64,000 bases of DNA from Sphingobacteriales bacterium 50-39 (GCA_001898505.1 MKTZ01000004.1:365249-429248); one strand, 5' to 3'. Positions 25,518 to 34,681 are shown, numbered from the stretch's first letter. Translations and numbers: made by a program. Notes: generated from the letters alone by a model not told the origin.

Positions 25518-26453
25518 TTAGTTCTTTTCTCCTTTTGCGCCGGCCAGCAAATAAAGGACGGCCATGCGTACCGCCACACCATTCTCCACCTGCTGGAGGA
25601 TAATGGATTGTTTGCTGTCTGCTACATCGCTGTCCAGCTCCACGCCCCGATTGATAGGACCGGGGTGCATGATGACGATCTTTTTATCCAGGCTGTCCAG
25701 AAGGCGCTTGCTCACTCCATACGCGAGGTTATATTCCCGCAGGGAGGAGAATAGCGGTTGGTTCTGCCGCTCGAGCTGGATACGAAGGACATTGGCTACG
25801 TCACACCATTGCAGCGCCGTCTTCAAATTATACTCCACGCGCACGTCGAAGGCTTCGCGAATATACGTTGGTATGAGGGTAGGGGGGCCTGCCAGCATTA
25901 TTTCAGCGCCCATCTTCTTCAACAGATAGATATTGCTTAAGGCCACCCGGGAGTGCATGATATCCCCGATGATGGCTACTTTTTTGCCTTGTAATCCTCC
26001 CAGGGCCTGGCGGATGGAAAGGGCGTCCAGGAGCGCCTGCGTGGGATGTTCATTGATCCCGTCCCCCGCGTTGACGATGGCGGCGGGGATATGTTTGGCC
26101 AGGAAGTGGGGGGCTCCGCTGGCGCTGTGCCGCATCACCACCATATCCACTTTCATGGAGAGGATATTATTGACCGTATCCAGGAGCGTCTCGCCTTTGG
26201 CGGCAGAGGAGCCCGACGCGGTGAAATTGATCGTGTCTGCGGACAATCTTTTTTCAGCCAGCTCGAAGGAGATGCGTGTCCTGGTGGAATTCTCGTAAAA
26301 AAGATTTACGATAGTGACATCCCTCAAAGTAGGGACTTTTTTGATGGGACGTTGCAGTACTTCCTTGAATTGGGTGGCTGTATCTAAAATAAGCTGAATA
26401 TCACCCGGAGTGAGATCTCTAATGCCAAGAAGATGTTTCGTACTTAGTTGCAT
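25518..26453 (-). CDS. pyrB: Aspartate carbamoyltransferase catalytic chain
   Basis: This 311-residue enzyme condenses carbamoyl phosphate with aspartate in pyrimidine synthesis. It shows the carbamoyl-phosphate motif STRTR (residues 56-60) in YENSTRTRISFE, the HPTQALLD helix (about 137-144), the MHSRVALSN segment and the C-terminal HPGPINRGVE. No pyrI regulatory-subunit gene is adjacent, so it is likely the unregulated trimer controlled through PyrR. It follows pyrR by 26 bp and precedes coaD by 15 bp. Confidence 0.96.
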   Translation of the reverse strand: MQLSTKHLLGIRDLTPGDIQLILDTATQFKEVLQRPIKKVPTLRDVTIVNLFYENSTRTRISFELAEKRLSADTINFTASGSSAAKGETLLDTVNNILSMKVDMVVMRHSASGAPHFLAKHIPAAIVNAGDGINEHPTQALLDALSIRQALGGLQGKKVAIIGDIMHSRVALSNIYLLKKMGAEIMLAGPPTLIPTYIREAFDVRVEYNLKTALQWCDVANVLRIQLERQNQPLFSSLREYNLAYGVSKRLLDSLDKKIVIMHPGPINRGVELDSDVADSKQSIILQQVENGVAVRMAVLYLLAGAKGEKN

Positions 26454-26479
26454 TAGGGGGCGAAATTAGTACATTTTTA

Positions 26480-27001
26480 TCAGAGAAGCGCAACTTCCTC
26501 CTTACCATCCTTCTCTTTCCAGAATACCTTTACTTTCTGGGTGATGATGGAGTCGATGGATTTGCCTGTATAGTCGGCCTGTATGGGCAGCTGGCGGCTG
26601 AATCGGCGGTCGATGAGCACACAGAGCTCGACCTTGGCGGGTCTTCCAAAATCCAGCAGCGCGTCCAGGGCGGCGCGGATGGTGCGGCCTGTCCAGAGGA
26701 CGTCATCGATGAGGATGACATTCTTGTCTTCGATGGAGAAGGGAATATCCGTCTGATTCAGCTCATGAAGTCCTTTCCGAACGTCGTCCCTGTAAAAGGT
26801 TATATCCAGCAACCCGTATGGGATCGTTCGGGCGGGCAGCTGCTGTTTCAATTCCGCGACAATGCGATTGGAAAAATATACACCTCTGGGCTGGATGCCG
26901 ATGAGTACGGTATTTTCAAGATCCAGGTGATTTTCGAGCACCTGATGGGTCAAACGCTGTATCGTGATAGCCAGTTGCTGCTCATTCAGGATTGTCTTCA
27001 A
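26480..27001 (-). CDS. pyrR: PyrR bifunctional regulator / uracil phosphoribosyltransferase
   Basis: The 173-residue protein belongs to the type I PRTase family, with the PyrR-typical LIGIQPRG (33-40), the PRPP loop VILIDDVLWTGRT (95-107) and the C-terminal VELCVLIDRR. In Gram-positives PyrR binds pyr mRNA with UMP to promote termination; in Bacteroidota that role is less established. The reading frame begins at a TTG (26999-27001); homologues start with the same M-K-x-I-L segment and no ATG is available upstream, so a weak start is likely real. A terminator-type hairpin lies only about 33 bp ahead (27034-27061). First gene of the pyrR-pyrB-coaD-thioesterase unit. Confidence 0.9.
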   Translation of the reverse strand: MKTILNEQQLAITIQRLTHQVLENHLDLENTVLIGIQPRGVYFSNRIVAELKQQLPARTIPYGLLDITFYRDDVRKGLHELNQTDIPFSIEDKNVILIDDVLWTGRTIRAALDALLDFGRPAKVELCVLIDRRFSRQLPIQADYTGKSIDSIITQKVKVFWKEKDGKEEVALL

Positions 27002-27033
27002 GCGAAAAAATTTTCGATAAAAATACGTAAAAG

Positions 27034-27061
27034 AAAGAGACCGGCATCCGCCGGTCTCTTT
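27034..27061. terminator. Rho-independent terminator, possibly an attenuator for pyrR
   Basis: AAAGAGACCGGC-ATCC-GCCGGTCTCTTT is a perfect 12-bp stem with T-rich flank. It lies between the outer-membrane barrel gene and pyrR, both on the minus strand, so it terminates the barrel gene and may also set pyrR readthrough. Confidence 0.85.
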
Positions 27062-27105
27062 TTCAAACTATACAAACATTCTTCAAAACACTAAAACAAA
27101 AAATT

Positions 27106-27636
27106 TTATTTACCACCGAAAGTGTACAGGCCGGTAAGAGTGATGGCAGCAAGTGTACCGCCGCTGACTTTGGTTGCATCATATCCAGCGATGACCTGGA
27201 TAGGACCTGCATTCACACCTACCTGGGGTTTGTATTCAAAACCGCTTTGGCTGTTGCCGCTGCCAGTCCAGATACCAAAACCGATCTGAGCGCCTACAAA
27301 GAATATTTCCTGGGGATAGTAACGCGCACCTACCAGGATGGGAATATGGCCTACAGCAGGGGCTTTGTATGAATAGCCACCACCCAGGTCGATCGATTTC
27401 CCGAAATAGCTGGTGTATCCGGTAGTGGCAACACCTTTCAGGTTGTCGGAGAAGCCATATTCGGCCTGGACATGTCCACCTAAGCCGAAGCTCCATCCGT
27501 TGTGTAAATCGCCTACGGGGATGCCGGCATTGATGCCAACACCAAATTTCAGGTCGCCGGTGGAGCCGGAAGATTGAGCCTTAGCGCCAATGATAGAAGC
27601 AGTGAAAACGGTCAGTACTAACGCGAGCTTTTTCAT
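27106..27636 (-). CDS. Small outer-membrane beta-barrel protein
   Basis: From the ATG at 27636 the product is 176 residues: a signal peptide (MKKLALVLTVFTASIIGAKAQ), then alternating strands with aromatic girdles and glycine turns (FGVGINAGIPVGDL, GLGGHVQAEYGF, IPILVGARYYP, FFVGAQIGFGI) ending ALTLTGLYTFGGK-like. This fits the porin-family/outer-membrane beta-barrel (OmpA-like 8-strand) group common in Bacteroidota. The role (structural, adhesin or transport) cannot be told. A good promoter (27672-27702) sits in front, and a strong hairpin follows, so it is a single-gene unit. Confidence 0.85.
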   Translation of the reverse strand: MKKLALVLTVFTASIIGAKAQSSGSTGDLKFGVGINAGIPVGDLHNGWSFGLGGHVQAEYGFSDNLKGVATTGYTSYFGKSIDLGGGYSYKAPAVGHIPILVGARYYPQEIFFVGAQIGFGIWTGSGNSQSGFEYKPQVGVNAGPIQVIAGYDATKVSGGTLAAITLTGLYTFGGK

Positions 27637-27671
27637 AATAGAGATTTTGGGTTTACAGTTTAAAACTGGGG

Positions 27672-27702
27672 CAAATCTAATCGCTTGATTTGTAATGCGC
27701 AA
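27672..27702 (-). promoter_or_regulatory. Bacteroidota-type promoter for the barrel gene
   Basis: On the minus strand TTG (27700-27702) and TAGATTTG (27672-27679) are separated by 20 bp, matching the -33 TTG / -7 TAnnTTTG consensus. The leader to the ATG at 27636 would be about 30 nt. This also confirms the downstream start choice. Confidence 0.75.
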
Positions 27703-27848
27703 TACCACGAAAAGAGTATTTTTTTATTGTGTGGTACTAAGAATATGCGGAAAAGGATTTGATATTAATTGTTTATCAATTGATTATACATAATTATGTG
27801 CTTTATGCATAATGCAATAAAATAGAGAAATCCCGGAAAGTAATGACT
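27703..27848. other. AT-rich intergenic stretch with no gene seen
   Basis: Between the barrel-gene promoter and the pruA terminator the DNA is AT-rich with no credible open frame, repeat or RNA gene. It contains several TTATTG/CAATTG motifs consistent with upstream promoter DNA only. Confidence 0.5.
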
Positions 27849-27880
27849 AAAAAAATTGCCGGAAATTGACTCCCGGCAAT
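27849..27880 (-). terminator. pruA rho-independent terminator
   Basis: On the minus strand ATTGCCGG and CCGGCAAT arms (27873-27880 and 27855-27862) enclose a 10-nt loop and are followed by a run of T (27849-27854). It lies 63 bp after the pruA stop. Confidence 0.75.
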
Positions 27881-27942
27881 AAAGAAAATATAAAAAGCCG
27901 CGTATTTACACCTATTGAGAATACGTATTTACTCTGACCCGC

Positions 27943-29577
27943 CTATTCCTGTGCCAGAAAGGGATACCTGTAATCCGTCGGAGGGACGAAGGTCTCCTTG
28001 ATGGTCCTTGCGCTGAGCCAGCGATAAAGGTTCAGGATGGATCCTGCCTTGTCGTTGGTGCCGGAAGCCCTGGCGCCTCCAAAAGGTTGTTGTCCTACTA
28101 CAGCACCCGTGGGTTTGTCGTTGATATAAAAATTACCTGCGGCCTGGCGTAACCGTTCGGTGGCCAGCTCGACGGCATTTCTATCCTGTGCGATGATGGA
28201 GCCCGTCAGCGCGTAGGGAGAGGTAGTATTCACCAAATCCAATACCTGATCGAATTCAGCTGGTTTATAAATATAGACAGTCAGTACGGGGCCGAAGATC
28301 TCTTCACACATGGTAACGTATTTTGGATCTTTTGCTTCGATGACCGTGGGTTCTATAAAATAACCTTTTGTTTTGTCGGCATTCCCGCCAATCCAGATTT
28401 CGGCTGCTTTGGGGTCTTGCTTTGCCTTGTCCAGATAGGAGCTGATCTTATCGAAGCTCTTTTCATCGATGACGGCATTGATGAAGTTGGTAAAGTCTTC
28501 AACGGCGCCCATCTTAAAGCTTTTGACGCCTTTGACGAGCTTGTCCTTTATCTCGGCTGCCAGGTTTTCGGGGATATAGGCCCTGGAGGCGGCGGAGCAT
28601 TTTTGCCCCTGGAATTCGAAGGCTCCACGGAGGAGCGCTGTTACGAGCACGTCGGGGTCGGCGCTGGGGTGGGCCAGAACGAAGTCCTTACCTCCCGTCT
28701 CGCCTACGATGCGAGGATAGGAGCGATATTTCGAAATGTTCTCACCCACCGTCTTCCAGATATTGTTGAATACGCCGGTGGAGCCGGTGAAGTGGATGCC
28801 TGCAAAATCGGGGTGGCTGAAGCAGATCTTGCCGAGAGAGGGACCGTCAACATAGATGAGGTTGATGACGCCGTCGGGGAGTCCGGCTTCTTTGAGGATG
28901 CGCATAAACATTTGGGCGGAGAATATCTGCGTGTGGGCAGGTTTCCAGACCACCGTATTGCCGCACATGGCAGCGGATGTCGGCAGATTGCCGCCGATGG
29001 CGGTGAAATTGAAGGGAGTGATGGCCAGGACGAAGCCTTCGAGCGGCCGGTACTCCAGTCTGTTGTGAACGCCCGGGCTGCTGATGGGCTGTTGTCTGTA
29101 GATCTCGCTGAGGAAATGGACATTCCAGCGGAGGAAGTCGATGATCTCGCAGGCGCTGTCTATTTCTGCCTGGTAGGCATTTTTACTCTGGCCCAGCATC
29201 GTGGTGCCATTCATGTAGCTCCGATACTTCGTGGAGATGAGGTCGGCAGCTTTCAGGAAGATGGCGGCGCGGTTCTCCCAGCTGAGGGCGGCCCATGCGT
29301 CCTTTGCCGTCAGGGCGGCGTCGATGGCCTGCTGTACGTGGGTTTCGTCGCCTTCGTGATAATGGCCTAACGTGTGGGCGAGTTCGTGAGGGGGATGAAG
29401 TGTTTTCGTTTTACCTGTCCGCACTTCCTGTCCGCCGATGTACATGGGGATGTCGTGCCGGGTACTCTTTAATGCCTTTAGCGTGGCTTTCAGCGTCTCC
29501 TTTTCCTTGCTGCCCGGGGCATAGCCGAGCACGGGTTCATTGGCAGGCGCCGGATAATTGAAGTAACCTAGGTTCAT
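27943..29577 (-). CDS. pruA: L-glutamate gamma-semialdehyde (1-pyrroline-5-carboxylate) dehydrogenase
   Basis: The 544-residue aldehyde dehydrogenase has catalytic Cys327 in FEFQGQKCSAASRAY and Glu293 in IVGETGGKDF. The N-terminal PMYIGGQEVRTG and the C-terminal KPTGAVVGQQPFGGARASGTNDKAG match P5C dehydrogenases specifically. It oxidises glutamate semialdehyde to glutamate with NAD+, the second step of proline catabolism, in the cytoplasm. No proline dehydrogenase gene (putA/prodh) is next to it, so it is the single-function form. It is a monocistronic unit with its own terminator, followed on the same strand by prfB 39 bp upstream of its ATG. Confidence 0.95.
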   Translation of the reverse strand: MNLGYFNYPAPANEPVLGYAPGSKEKETLKATLKALKSTRHDIPMYIGGQEVRTGKTKTLHPPHELAHTLGHYHEGDETHVQQAIDAALTAKDAWAALSWENRAAIFLKAADLISTKYRSYMNGTTMLGQSKNAYQAEIDSACEIIDFLRWNVHFLSEIYRQQPISSPGVHNRLEYRPLEGFVLAITPFNFTAIGGNLPTSAAMCGNTVVWKPAHTQIFSAQMFMRILKEAGLPDGVINLIYVDGPSLGKICFSHPDFAGIHFTGSTGVFNNIWKTVGENISKYRSYPRIVGETGGKDFVLAHPSADPDVLVTALLRGAFEFQGQKCSAASRAYIPENLAAEIKDKLVKGVKSFKMGAVEDFTNFINAVIDEKSFDKISSYLDKAKQDPKAAEIWIGGNADKTKGYFIEPTVIEAKDPKYVTMCEEIFGPVLTVYIYKPAEFDQVLDLVNTTSPYALTGSIIAQDRNAVELATERLRQAAGNFYINDKPTGAVVGQQPFGGARASGTNDKAGSILNLYRWLSARTIKETFVPPTDYRYPFLAQE

Positions 29578-29616
29578 GTGATGTCTATTTAAATACAGTG
29601 TGCTGTTCTCTTTGTG

Positions 29617-30706
29617 CTAAGCCGATTCCTTTTCGCTCATCAGGTACGCCTTGATAAATCCATCCAGCTCTCCATCCATCACGGGCTGCACGTTACCTAC
29701 TTCATAGTCCGTGCGATGGTCTTTGATCATCTTGTAGGGGTGGAATACGTAGCTGCGTATTTGCGAGCCCCATTCGATCTTCTTTTTGGTGGAGTTGGTA
29801 GCATTCTTCAGCTCTTCTCTTTTGCGCAGCTCCTCTTCATACAGCCGGCTTTTTAGCATTTTCAGGGCTTTTTCCCTGTTCTCTCCCTGGGTACGGGCCT
29901 GCTGGCATTCCACGATGATGCCGCTGGGGATATGTTTGAGCCGCACGGCTGTTTCTACCTTGTTGACGTTCTGTCCGCCTTTGCCACCGCTGCGATAGAA
30001 TTCCCATTCCAGTTCGGCCGGGCTGATCTCTATCTCGATGCTGTCGTCTACCAAGGGATATACGAATACCGATGCAAATGAGGTGTGCCGGCGGGCGTTG
30101 CTGTCAAAGGGGGATATCCTTACCAGCCGGTGAACGCCACTTTCCGCCTTGAGGAATCCATAGGAGAAGGGACCGTCGAACTGGAGGGTGGCGCTTTTGA
30201 TACCGGCGCCTTCACCGTCCTGCAGGTCCAGTTCCGTAACGGACCAGCCTTGTTTTTCTCCATACATGCGGTACATACGGAGCAGCATTTCGGCCCAGTC
30301 CTGGCTTTCGGTGCCACCTGCGCCCGAGTTGATCTGCATCACGGCGGGCAATTCGTCTTCGGGCTGATTGAGGGTGCTCTTGAACTCCGCCTCTTCGATC
30401 TGGCGGAGAGCCTTATCATAGGCTTCTCTTGTCTCCTCTTCCGAGGCTTCGCCGCCTTTCCAGAAGTCGAAGAGTACGGCAAAATCTTCCACGGCCGTCT
30501 CGACGGATTCGTAGAGTTTTACCCAGTATTCATTGAGCTTGATGTTTTTCAGGATCTCTGTTGCGCGCTTGTTGTCGTCCCAAAATCCGGGACTTAGCGA
30601 CAGTTGTTTTTCTTCGTTGATCTTGTATAGCCTGTTCTCAACGTCAAAGAAACCTCCTCAGGACGACCACACGGTCCCTCATACTTTTGATCTGTTCTTG
30701 TGTCAT
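29617..30706 (-). CDS. prfB: Peptide chain release factor 2 with programmed +1 frameshift
   Basis: RF2 recognises UGA and UAA and releases the finished peptide. The real gene is join(30706..30647, 30645..29617) on the minus strand: ATG at 30706 opens 20 codons ending R-R-F-L, then CTT-TGA; the ribosome slips +1 at CUU-U and continues as D-V-E-N-R-L. The total is 362 residues. Visible landmarks are the SPF codon-recognition tripeptide ([10 protein letters not shown]) and the catalytic GGQ in [11 protein letters not shown]. An AGGAGG sequence stands three bases before CTT, as in the classic autoregulatory site. A start at 30492 would lose 71 residues and is wrong. Self-regulation by RF2 level is expected. 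Confidence 0.96.
30644..30658 (-). promoter_or_regulatory. prfB programmed frameshift site
   Basis: On the minus strand AGGAGGTTTCTTTGA: the internal Shine-Dalgarno AGGAGG, three spacer bases, slip codon CTT and the in-frame stop TGA (30644-30646), followed by C. The arrangement and spacing equal the well-known RF2 site. Notable because Bacteroidota rarely use Shine-Dalgarno sequences for initiation. Confidence 0.95.
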
Positions 30707-30763
30707 AGGGCGCAAATTTACGAAAAAAAGGCACACCGGCCCGAACGATGGTCTGGCTGTAAA

Positions 30764-30934
30764 ATGCCTATCTTTAAGAGCACCAATCGAATGACCATGA
30801 ATAGTACGCGAACGATCACGGCAGGGCTTGTATTGGCTATCCTGGAGCCTGGCTTCGATGCGAAAGAATACCTGGCCATGCCGCGGATAGATTTTACAGC
30901 GCAGGACAGCCTGTGGAGAAAATTACACATTTGA
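30764..30934 (+). pseudogene. Possible 5' remnant of a lipase-like gene
   Basis: A 56-codon frame with an inner ATG at 30797 reads ILEPGFDAKEYLAMPRIDFT and then stops at 30932. The GFDxKEYLxxLRI-type segment resembles the N-terminus of Bacteroidota class-3-like lipases or alpha/beta hydrolases, which are several hundred residues long. The remainder is absent, so this looks like a truncated leftover; it could equally be a chance frame. It occupies part of the otherwise gene-free 350 bp between prfB and the YtxH gene. Confidence 0.3.
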
Positions 30935-30974
30935 AGGTCTTAACTTTTCTGTTACAGCGCTGGGAAATTTCTGG

Positions 30975-30997
30975 CATCTTCTTTGGAAAAGAAGATG
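30975..30997. repeat. Perfect 9-bp inverted repeat before the YtxH gene
   Basis: CATCTTCTT-TGGAA-AAGAAGATG, 61 bp before the ATG. It may be a terminator remnant of an earlier gene, or an operator; no T run follows on either strand. Confidence 0.35.
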
Positions 30998-31058
30998 TAC
31001 AACGTCCTGGATAAATAAGGATATCAGATACCATTCTTCATCTTAAAATTCATACATT

Positions 31059-31361
31059 ATGAGCGTCCAAAAAGTATTAGTCGGGGCTTTGGCCGGACTG
31101 GTGGCCGGAGTCGCTATCGGCGTTCTCACTGCTCCCGCAGAAGGAAAGGAAACTCGTCAACGTATTGCGGATACAGCTGACAATCTCAAGAAAAAACTCA
31201 GACAACTGAGAGGCGTTACTGCCGATGAGCTGGATGAGCTGAAAGACATATTTGAAAAAGAAACGGACGGGCTCCGGGATGATGTACGTCAACGCGTACT
31301 CGAGCTGATCAAGGCCGCAAAAGTGAAGGGCAACCATATCAAGGAACAAGCATTGTCTTAG
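31059..31361 (+). CDS. YtxH-domain small stress-type membrane protein
   Basis: This 100-residue protein starts with a glycine-rich hydrophobic helix (VLVGALAGLVAGVAIGVLTAP, about residues 6-26) followed by EGKETRQRI, the YtxH hallmark, and a long charged amphipathic coiled region to the end. Members are small single-span proteins linked to general stress or desiccation; the molecular role is unclear. It has its own terminator at 31398, so it is a single-gene unit. Confidence 0.88.
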   Translation: MSVQKVLVGALAGLVAGVAIGVLTAPAEGKETRQRIADTADNLKKKLRQLRGVTADELDELKDIFEKETDGLRDDVRQRVLELIKAAKVKGNHIKEQALS

Positions 31362-31397
31362 GCAGTTGAGTCGATAGGCTCTTCGCCGGCAAGACAG

Positions 31398-31426
31398 GCC
31401 GTCCCCCATATTGGCGGACGGCTTTT
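31398..31426 (+). terminator. Rho-independent terminator of the YtxH gene
   Basis: GCCGTCC (31398-31404) and GGACGGC (31416-31422) form a 7-bp stem with an 11-nt loop, followed by TTTT. Confidence 0.75.
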
Positions 31427-31484
31427 GCATTTTTATGATGACCCTTTTCCGTAAATTGCAGCCTTACAAAGAAGCTGATCTTTT

Positions 31485-32501
31485 ATGCCCATAGACCTTC
31501 GTTCGGACACTGTTACGCGACCTACACCCGCCATGCTGCAGGCTATGATGCAGGCCAAAGTGGGCGATGATGTTTTTGGAGAGGACCCTTCGGTCAATCA
31601 TTTAGAGGCCATGGCTGCCCGTCTTTTTGGGATGGAGGCGGCCCTTTATTGTCCCAGTGGTACGATGTCCAACCAGATAGCTATCAAATGTCATACGCAG
31701 CCGGGGGATGAGGTGATATGCGAGCGACAGGCGCATGTGTACATATATGAGGGTGGAGGCATTGCCTTCAATTCCGGAAGCCAGGTACGCGCTCTCGAGG
31801 GTGACAGGGGTAGGATCCGGGCGGAGCAGGTTTCGGCTGCCATCAACCCCGATGATGTACATAAGGCGAGGACGTCGCTGGTATGCCTCGAAAATACTTC
31901 CAACAGGGGAGGGGGCAGCTGTTATGATCTGGGGGAGATATCCAAAATCAGGAAAGTCTGTACGGACAATCATCTCAAGCTGCACCTGGATGGGGCCCGG
32001 CTTTTCAATGCCCTCGTAGCGGGGGAACAGGACCCCGTGGTATATGGTGGGCTGTTCGATAGTATTTCGGTGTGTCTGAATAAGGGGTTAGGATGCCCCA
32101 TCGGCAGTATCCTGATAGGCCCGGCGGCGTTTATCCGTCAGGCGCGGAGGGTGCGTAAGGTATTTGGCGGCGGGATGCGCCAGGGAGGTTTTATGGCTGC
32201 CGCGGGCGTCTATGCGCTGGAGCATCATATCGAACGGCTGGCGGAGGATCATGCGCATGCCGCCCGTATCCGCCAGGCATTGGAGAAAAAGGGGTTTGTG
32301 AAAGGGATCATGCCGGTGGAGACCAATATCATCATTTTTGAAGTGGAGGAGCCCTATTGCGCAAAGTCGATAGCCAATGAGCTAAAAGAAGCCGGTGTGC
32401 TGGCTATCGCCATTTCGACCAATCAGCTGCGTTTTGTCACCCATCTGGATATATCCCAGGAGATGGTGGAGCAGGTAATTAAAGTCATCGAGAGTCTGTA
32501 A
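31485..32501 (+). CDS. ltaE: Low-specificity threonine aldolase
   Basis: The 338-residue PLP enzyme splits L-threonine or L-allo-threonine into glycine and acetaldehyde. Matches include the N-terminal [31 protein letters not shown], the PLP-binding [10 protein letters not shown] and the Schiff-base lysine K200 in [14 protein letters not shown]. Length is standard. The pgi gene follows 25 bp later on the same strand and they are probably co-transcribed. Confidence 0.94.
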   Translation: MPIDLRSDTVTRPTPAMLQAMMQAKVGDDVFGEDPSVNHLEAMAARLFGMEAALYCPSGTMSNQIAIKCHTQPGDEVICERQAHVYIYEGGGIAFNSGSQVRALEGDRGRIRAEQVSAAINPDDVHKARTSLVCLENTSNRGGGSCYDLGEISKIRKVCTDNHLKLHLDGARLFNALVAGEQDPVVYGGLFDSISVCLNKGLGCPIGSILIGPAAFIRQARRVRKVFGGGMRQGGFMAAAGVYALEHHIERLAEDHAHAARIRQALEKKGFVKGIMPVETNIIIFEVEEPYCAKSIANELKEAGVLAIAISTNQLRFVTHLDISQEMVEQVIKVIESL

Positions 32502-32526
32502 ATTCATAAAAAAAAGCCAAACATTT

Positions 32527-34155
32527 ATGTTCCCGAAAGTAGCACCCAACGGCACAGCGGCGTGGCAACAATTGCAAAAGCACTATCAGACGGAGATCAA
32601 GCCTCTGCATATGCGGACGATCTTTAAGGACGACCCGGACAGATTTTCTAAATACTCTTTCAGACTGGATGATATCCTGATCGACTTTTCCAAGAACATC
32701 GTGACGGATAAGACGATGGGGCTGCTGCGGCAGCTGTATGCGGAGAGCAAGGTGAAGGAGGCCATCGAGGCCATGTTCACGGGGGAGAAGATCAATCAGA
32801 CGGAGGATCGCAGCGTACTGCATACAGCGTTGCGTAATTTTTCCGGCCAGCCGGTGTACAGCGATGGCAAGGATGTGATGCCCGATGTGATGCGGGTGCT
32901 GGCACAGATGAAGGCTTTTGCCGGCCGCGTCCACAGCGGAGAGTGGAAGGGATATACGGGTAAAAAAATAAAATATATTGTCAATATCGGCATCGGGGGA
33001 AGTGATCTCGGCCCCGTCATGGTCACCGAGGCATTAAAGCCCTATTGGGTGGAAGGTATGCAGGCTTATTTCGTATCGAATGTCGACGGTACGCAGATTG
33101 TGGAGACCCTGAAGAAGGTCGGCCCGGAGGAGACTCTTTTCCTGGTAGCTTCCAAGACCTTTACAACGCAGGAAACGATGACCAATGCTCTTACCGCACG
33201 TGACTGGTTTTTACGGTCGGCGAAGGATGAGGCGCATGTGGCAAAACATTTTGTTGCCCTTAGCACCAACGAAAAGGAGGTGGTGAAGTTTGGCATCGAC
33301 AAAGCGAATATGTTCGAGTTCTGGGATTGGGTAGGGGGACGTTATTCCTTATGGAGCGCCATCGGGCTGTCGATAGTGCTTACCATCGGCTATGACAATT
33401 TCGAGGCATTGTTAAAGGGCGCCTATCAGACCGACCTGCATTTCCGGAACACGCCCGTGGAAAAGAACATTCCGGCGACCATGGCGCTGATCGGGTTGTG
33501 GTATACCAACTTTTATGGATCGCAGACCGAGGCTATCCTGCCTTATGACCAATACATGCATCGATTTGCCGCGTATTTTCAGCAGGGGAATATGGAGAGC
33601 AACGGCAAGAGTGTAGACCGGAACGGGATACCCGTAGAATGGGCTACAGGGCCTGTTGTCTGGGGGGAGCCCGGCACGAATGGCCAGCATGCTTTTTACC
33701 AGCTGATCCACCAGGGCAAGCCGCTGATCCCATGTGACTTTATCGCTCCGGCCATCAGCCATAATCCCATTGGAGATCACCATATGAAGCTGTTGTCCAA
33801 TTTCTTTGCTCAGACTCAAGCACTTATGAATGGAAAGACCGGGCAGGAGCTGGAGGCGGAAAAGGTGCCTGCGTCGCTGATACCTTATAAGATGTTTAGT
33901 GGCAATCGGCCTACGAACTCCTTCCTTTTGAAGGAGATCACGCCTTTCAGCCTGGGCGAGTTGATAGCCCTGTACGAGCATAAGATCTTTGTCCAGGGGG
34001 TGATCTGGAATATCTACACCTTTGACCAATGGGGTGTGGAATTAGGTAAACAATTGGCTGGCAAGATCTTACCCGAACTAAAGGGGAACGAAGAGGTGAA
34101 AGGGCATGACAGCTCGACCAATGGGCTGATCAATGCGTATAAAAAGATGCGGTAG
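32527..34155 (+). CDS. pgi: Glucose-6-phosphate isomerase
   Basis: At 542 residues the protein has the full length of the eukaryote/E. coli-type isomerase. Visible blocks are [50 protein letters not shown] (family signature), [12 protein letters not shown] and the C-terminal GVELGKQLA. It interconverts glucose-6-phosphate and fructose-6-phosphate in glycolysis/gluconeogenesis. The mRNA probably ends at the hairpin around 34369-34410, after an interspersed repeat. Confidence 0.96.
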   Translation: MFPKVAPNGTAAWQQLQKHYQTEIKPLHMRTIFKDDPDRFSKYSFRLDDILIDFSKNIVTDKTMGLLRQLYAESKVKEAIEAMFTGEKINQTEDRSVLHTALRNFSGQPVYSDGKDVMPDVMRVLAQMKAFAGRVHSGEWKGYTGKKIKYIVNIGIGGSDLGPVMVTEALKPYWVEGMQAYFVSNVDGTQIVETLKKVGPEETLFLVASKTFTTQETMTNALTARDWFLRSAKDEAHVAKHFVALSTNEKEVVKFGIDKANMFEFWDWVGGRYSLWSAIGLSIVLTIGYDNFEALLKGAYQTDLHFRNTPVEKNIPATMALIGLWYTNFYGSQTEAILPYDQYMHRFAAYFQQGNMESNGKSVDRNGIPVEWATGPVVWGEPGTNGQHAFYQLIHQGKPLIPCDFIAPAISHNPIGDHHMKLLSNFFAQTQALMNGKTGQELEAEKVPASLIPYKMFSGNRPTNSFLLKEITPFSLGELIALYEHKIFVQGVIWNIYTFDQWGVELGKQLAGKILPELKGNEEVKGHDSSTNGLINAYKKMR

Positions 34156-34216
34156 GCTTGTGTAATTGGTCCCGGACGGGCATCCTGTCTGAAAACCAAG
34201 GCCATGAAGATATTAC

Positions 34217-34357
34217 CAGGAACCGCTGGAGGCGGGTTGTCCAGGACCGAAAGGTCCCGACCGAGGAGGAGCGAGTGCTCGGAGCTCCGACGAAGGCCTC
34301 AGACATTAGCGATATGCGGGAATTGGGCTATTTTTCGGGCAAGACCAATTCCCGCAC
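34217..34357 (+). repeat. Interspersed composite repeat, copy B
   Basis: This block shares GGAACCGC, AGGTCCCGACCGAGGAGG, AGCTCCGACGAAGGCC and the terminal dyad TGCGGGAATTGG (34315-34326) / CCAATTCCCGCA (34345-34356) with copy C at 38937-39121, in the same order. The last 43 bases of the two copies are nearly identical. A fragment also occurs at 13305 (copy A). It lies in the 3' region of pgi. It encodes nothing convincing although a frame runs through it. Confidence 0.65.
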
Positions 34358-34368
34358 TTTTATACCTT

Positions 34369-34410
34369 ACGTTGCTCGGAGCTGCGCTCCTGGGCAACGT
34401 TTTTGTTTTT
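34369..34410 (+). terminator. Rho-independent terminator downstream of pgi
   Basis: ACGTTGC (34369-34375) pairs with GCAACGT (34394-34400), with an inner GGAG/CTCC stem and a CTGCG loop, followed by TTTTGTTTTT. It is 210 bp behind the pgi stop, beyond the repeat. Confidence 0.7.
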
Positions 34411-34644
34411 GGGCAAGGCAGGAAGCCGGATTCGCTGCATTTTTCCCGGCCGGGCTTAGAGTTCGGGCAGACGTTGCCCGGGTATATAAAGCCGCCAATG
34501 GTATTCAAGCTTTCGCCAGGGAAGCCATACGCAGGGAAGTCTCATAAGAGCGAGCTGTCTGTTTATATCGGCGATTCTGTGCGGATCATGTCCCCGGACT
34601 GGAACCTGGAGCCTATGCCCAATGGACGGATACGGAAACCATAA
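34372..34644 (+). CDS. Possible short exported protein (doubtful)
   Basis: From a TTG at 34372 the frame gives about 90 residues: a signal-like LLGAALLGNVFVFGQ, then a basic, proline-rich region ending MPNGRIRKP. The tail looks protein-like (SELSVYIGDSVRIMSPD) and resembles short secreted Bacteroidota proteins with conserved M-P-x-x-N ends. However, its start lies inside the terminator hairpin and the upstream part of the frame is repeat DNA. It may be a decayed gene. Confidence 0.25.
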   Translation: MLGAALLGNVFVFGQGRKPDSLHFSRPGLEFGQTLPGYIKPPMVFKLSPGKPYAGKSHKSELSVYIGDSVRIMSPDWNLEPMPNGRIRKP

Positions 34645-34681
34645 AACGGACCACGAATCGGTCGCCGAAGGGGCGTTAAAC

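Noticed and set aside
28417..29370. Plus-strand frame of 317 codons opposite pruA
   Set aside because: Antisense shadow; pruA on the other strand holds the catalytic Cys and Glu.
34158..34547. Open frame from 34158 in the pgi 3' region
   Set aside because: Made almost wholly of repeat copy B and the terminator hairpin.
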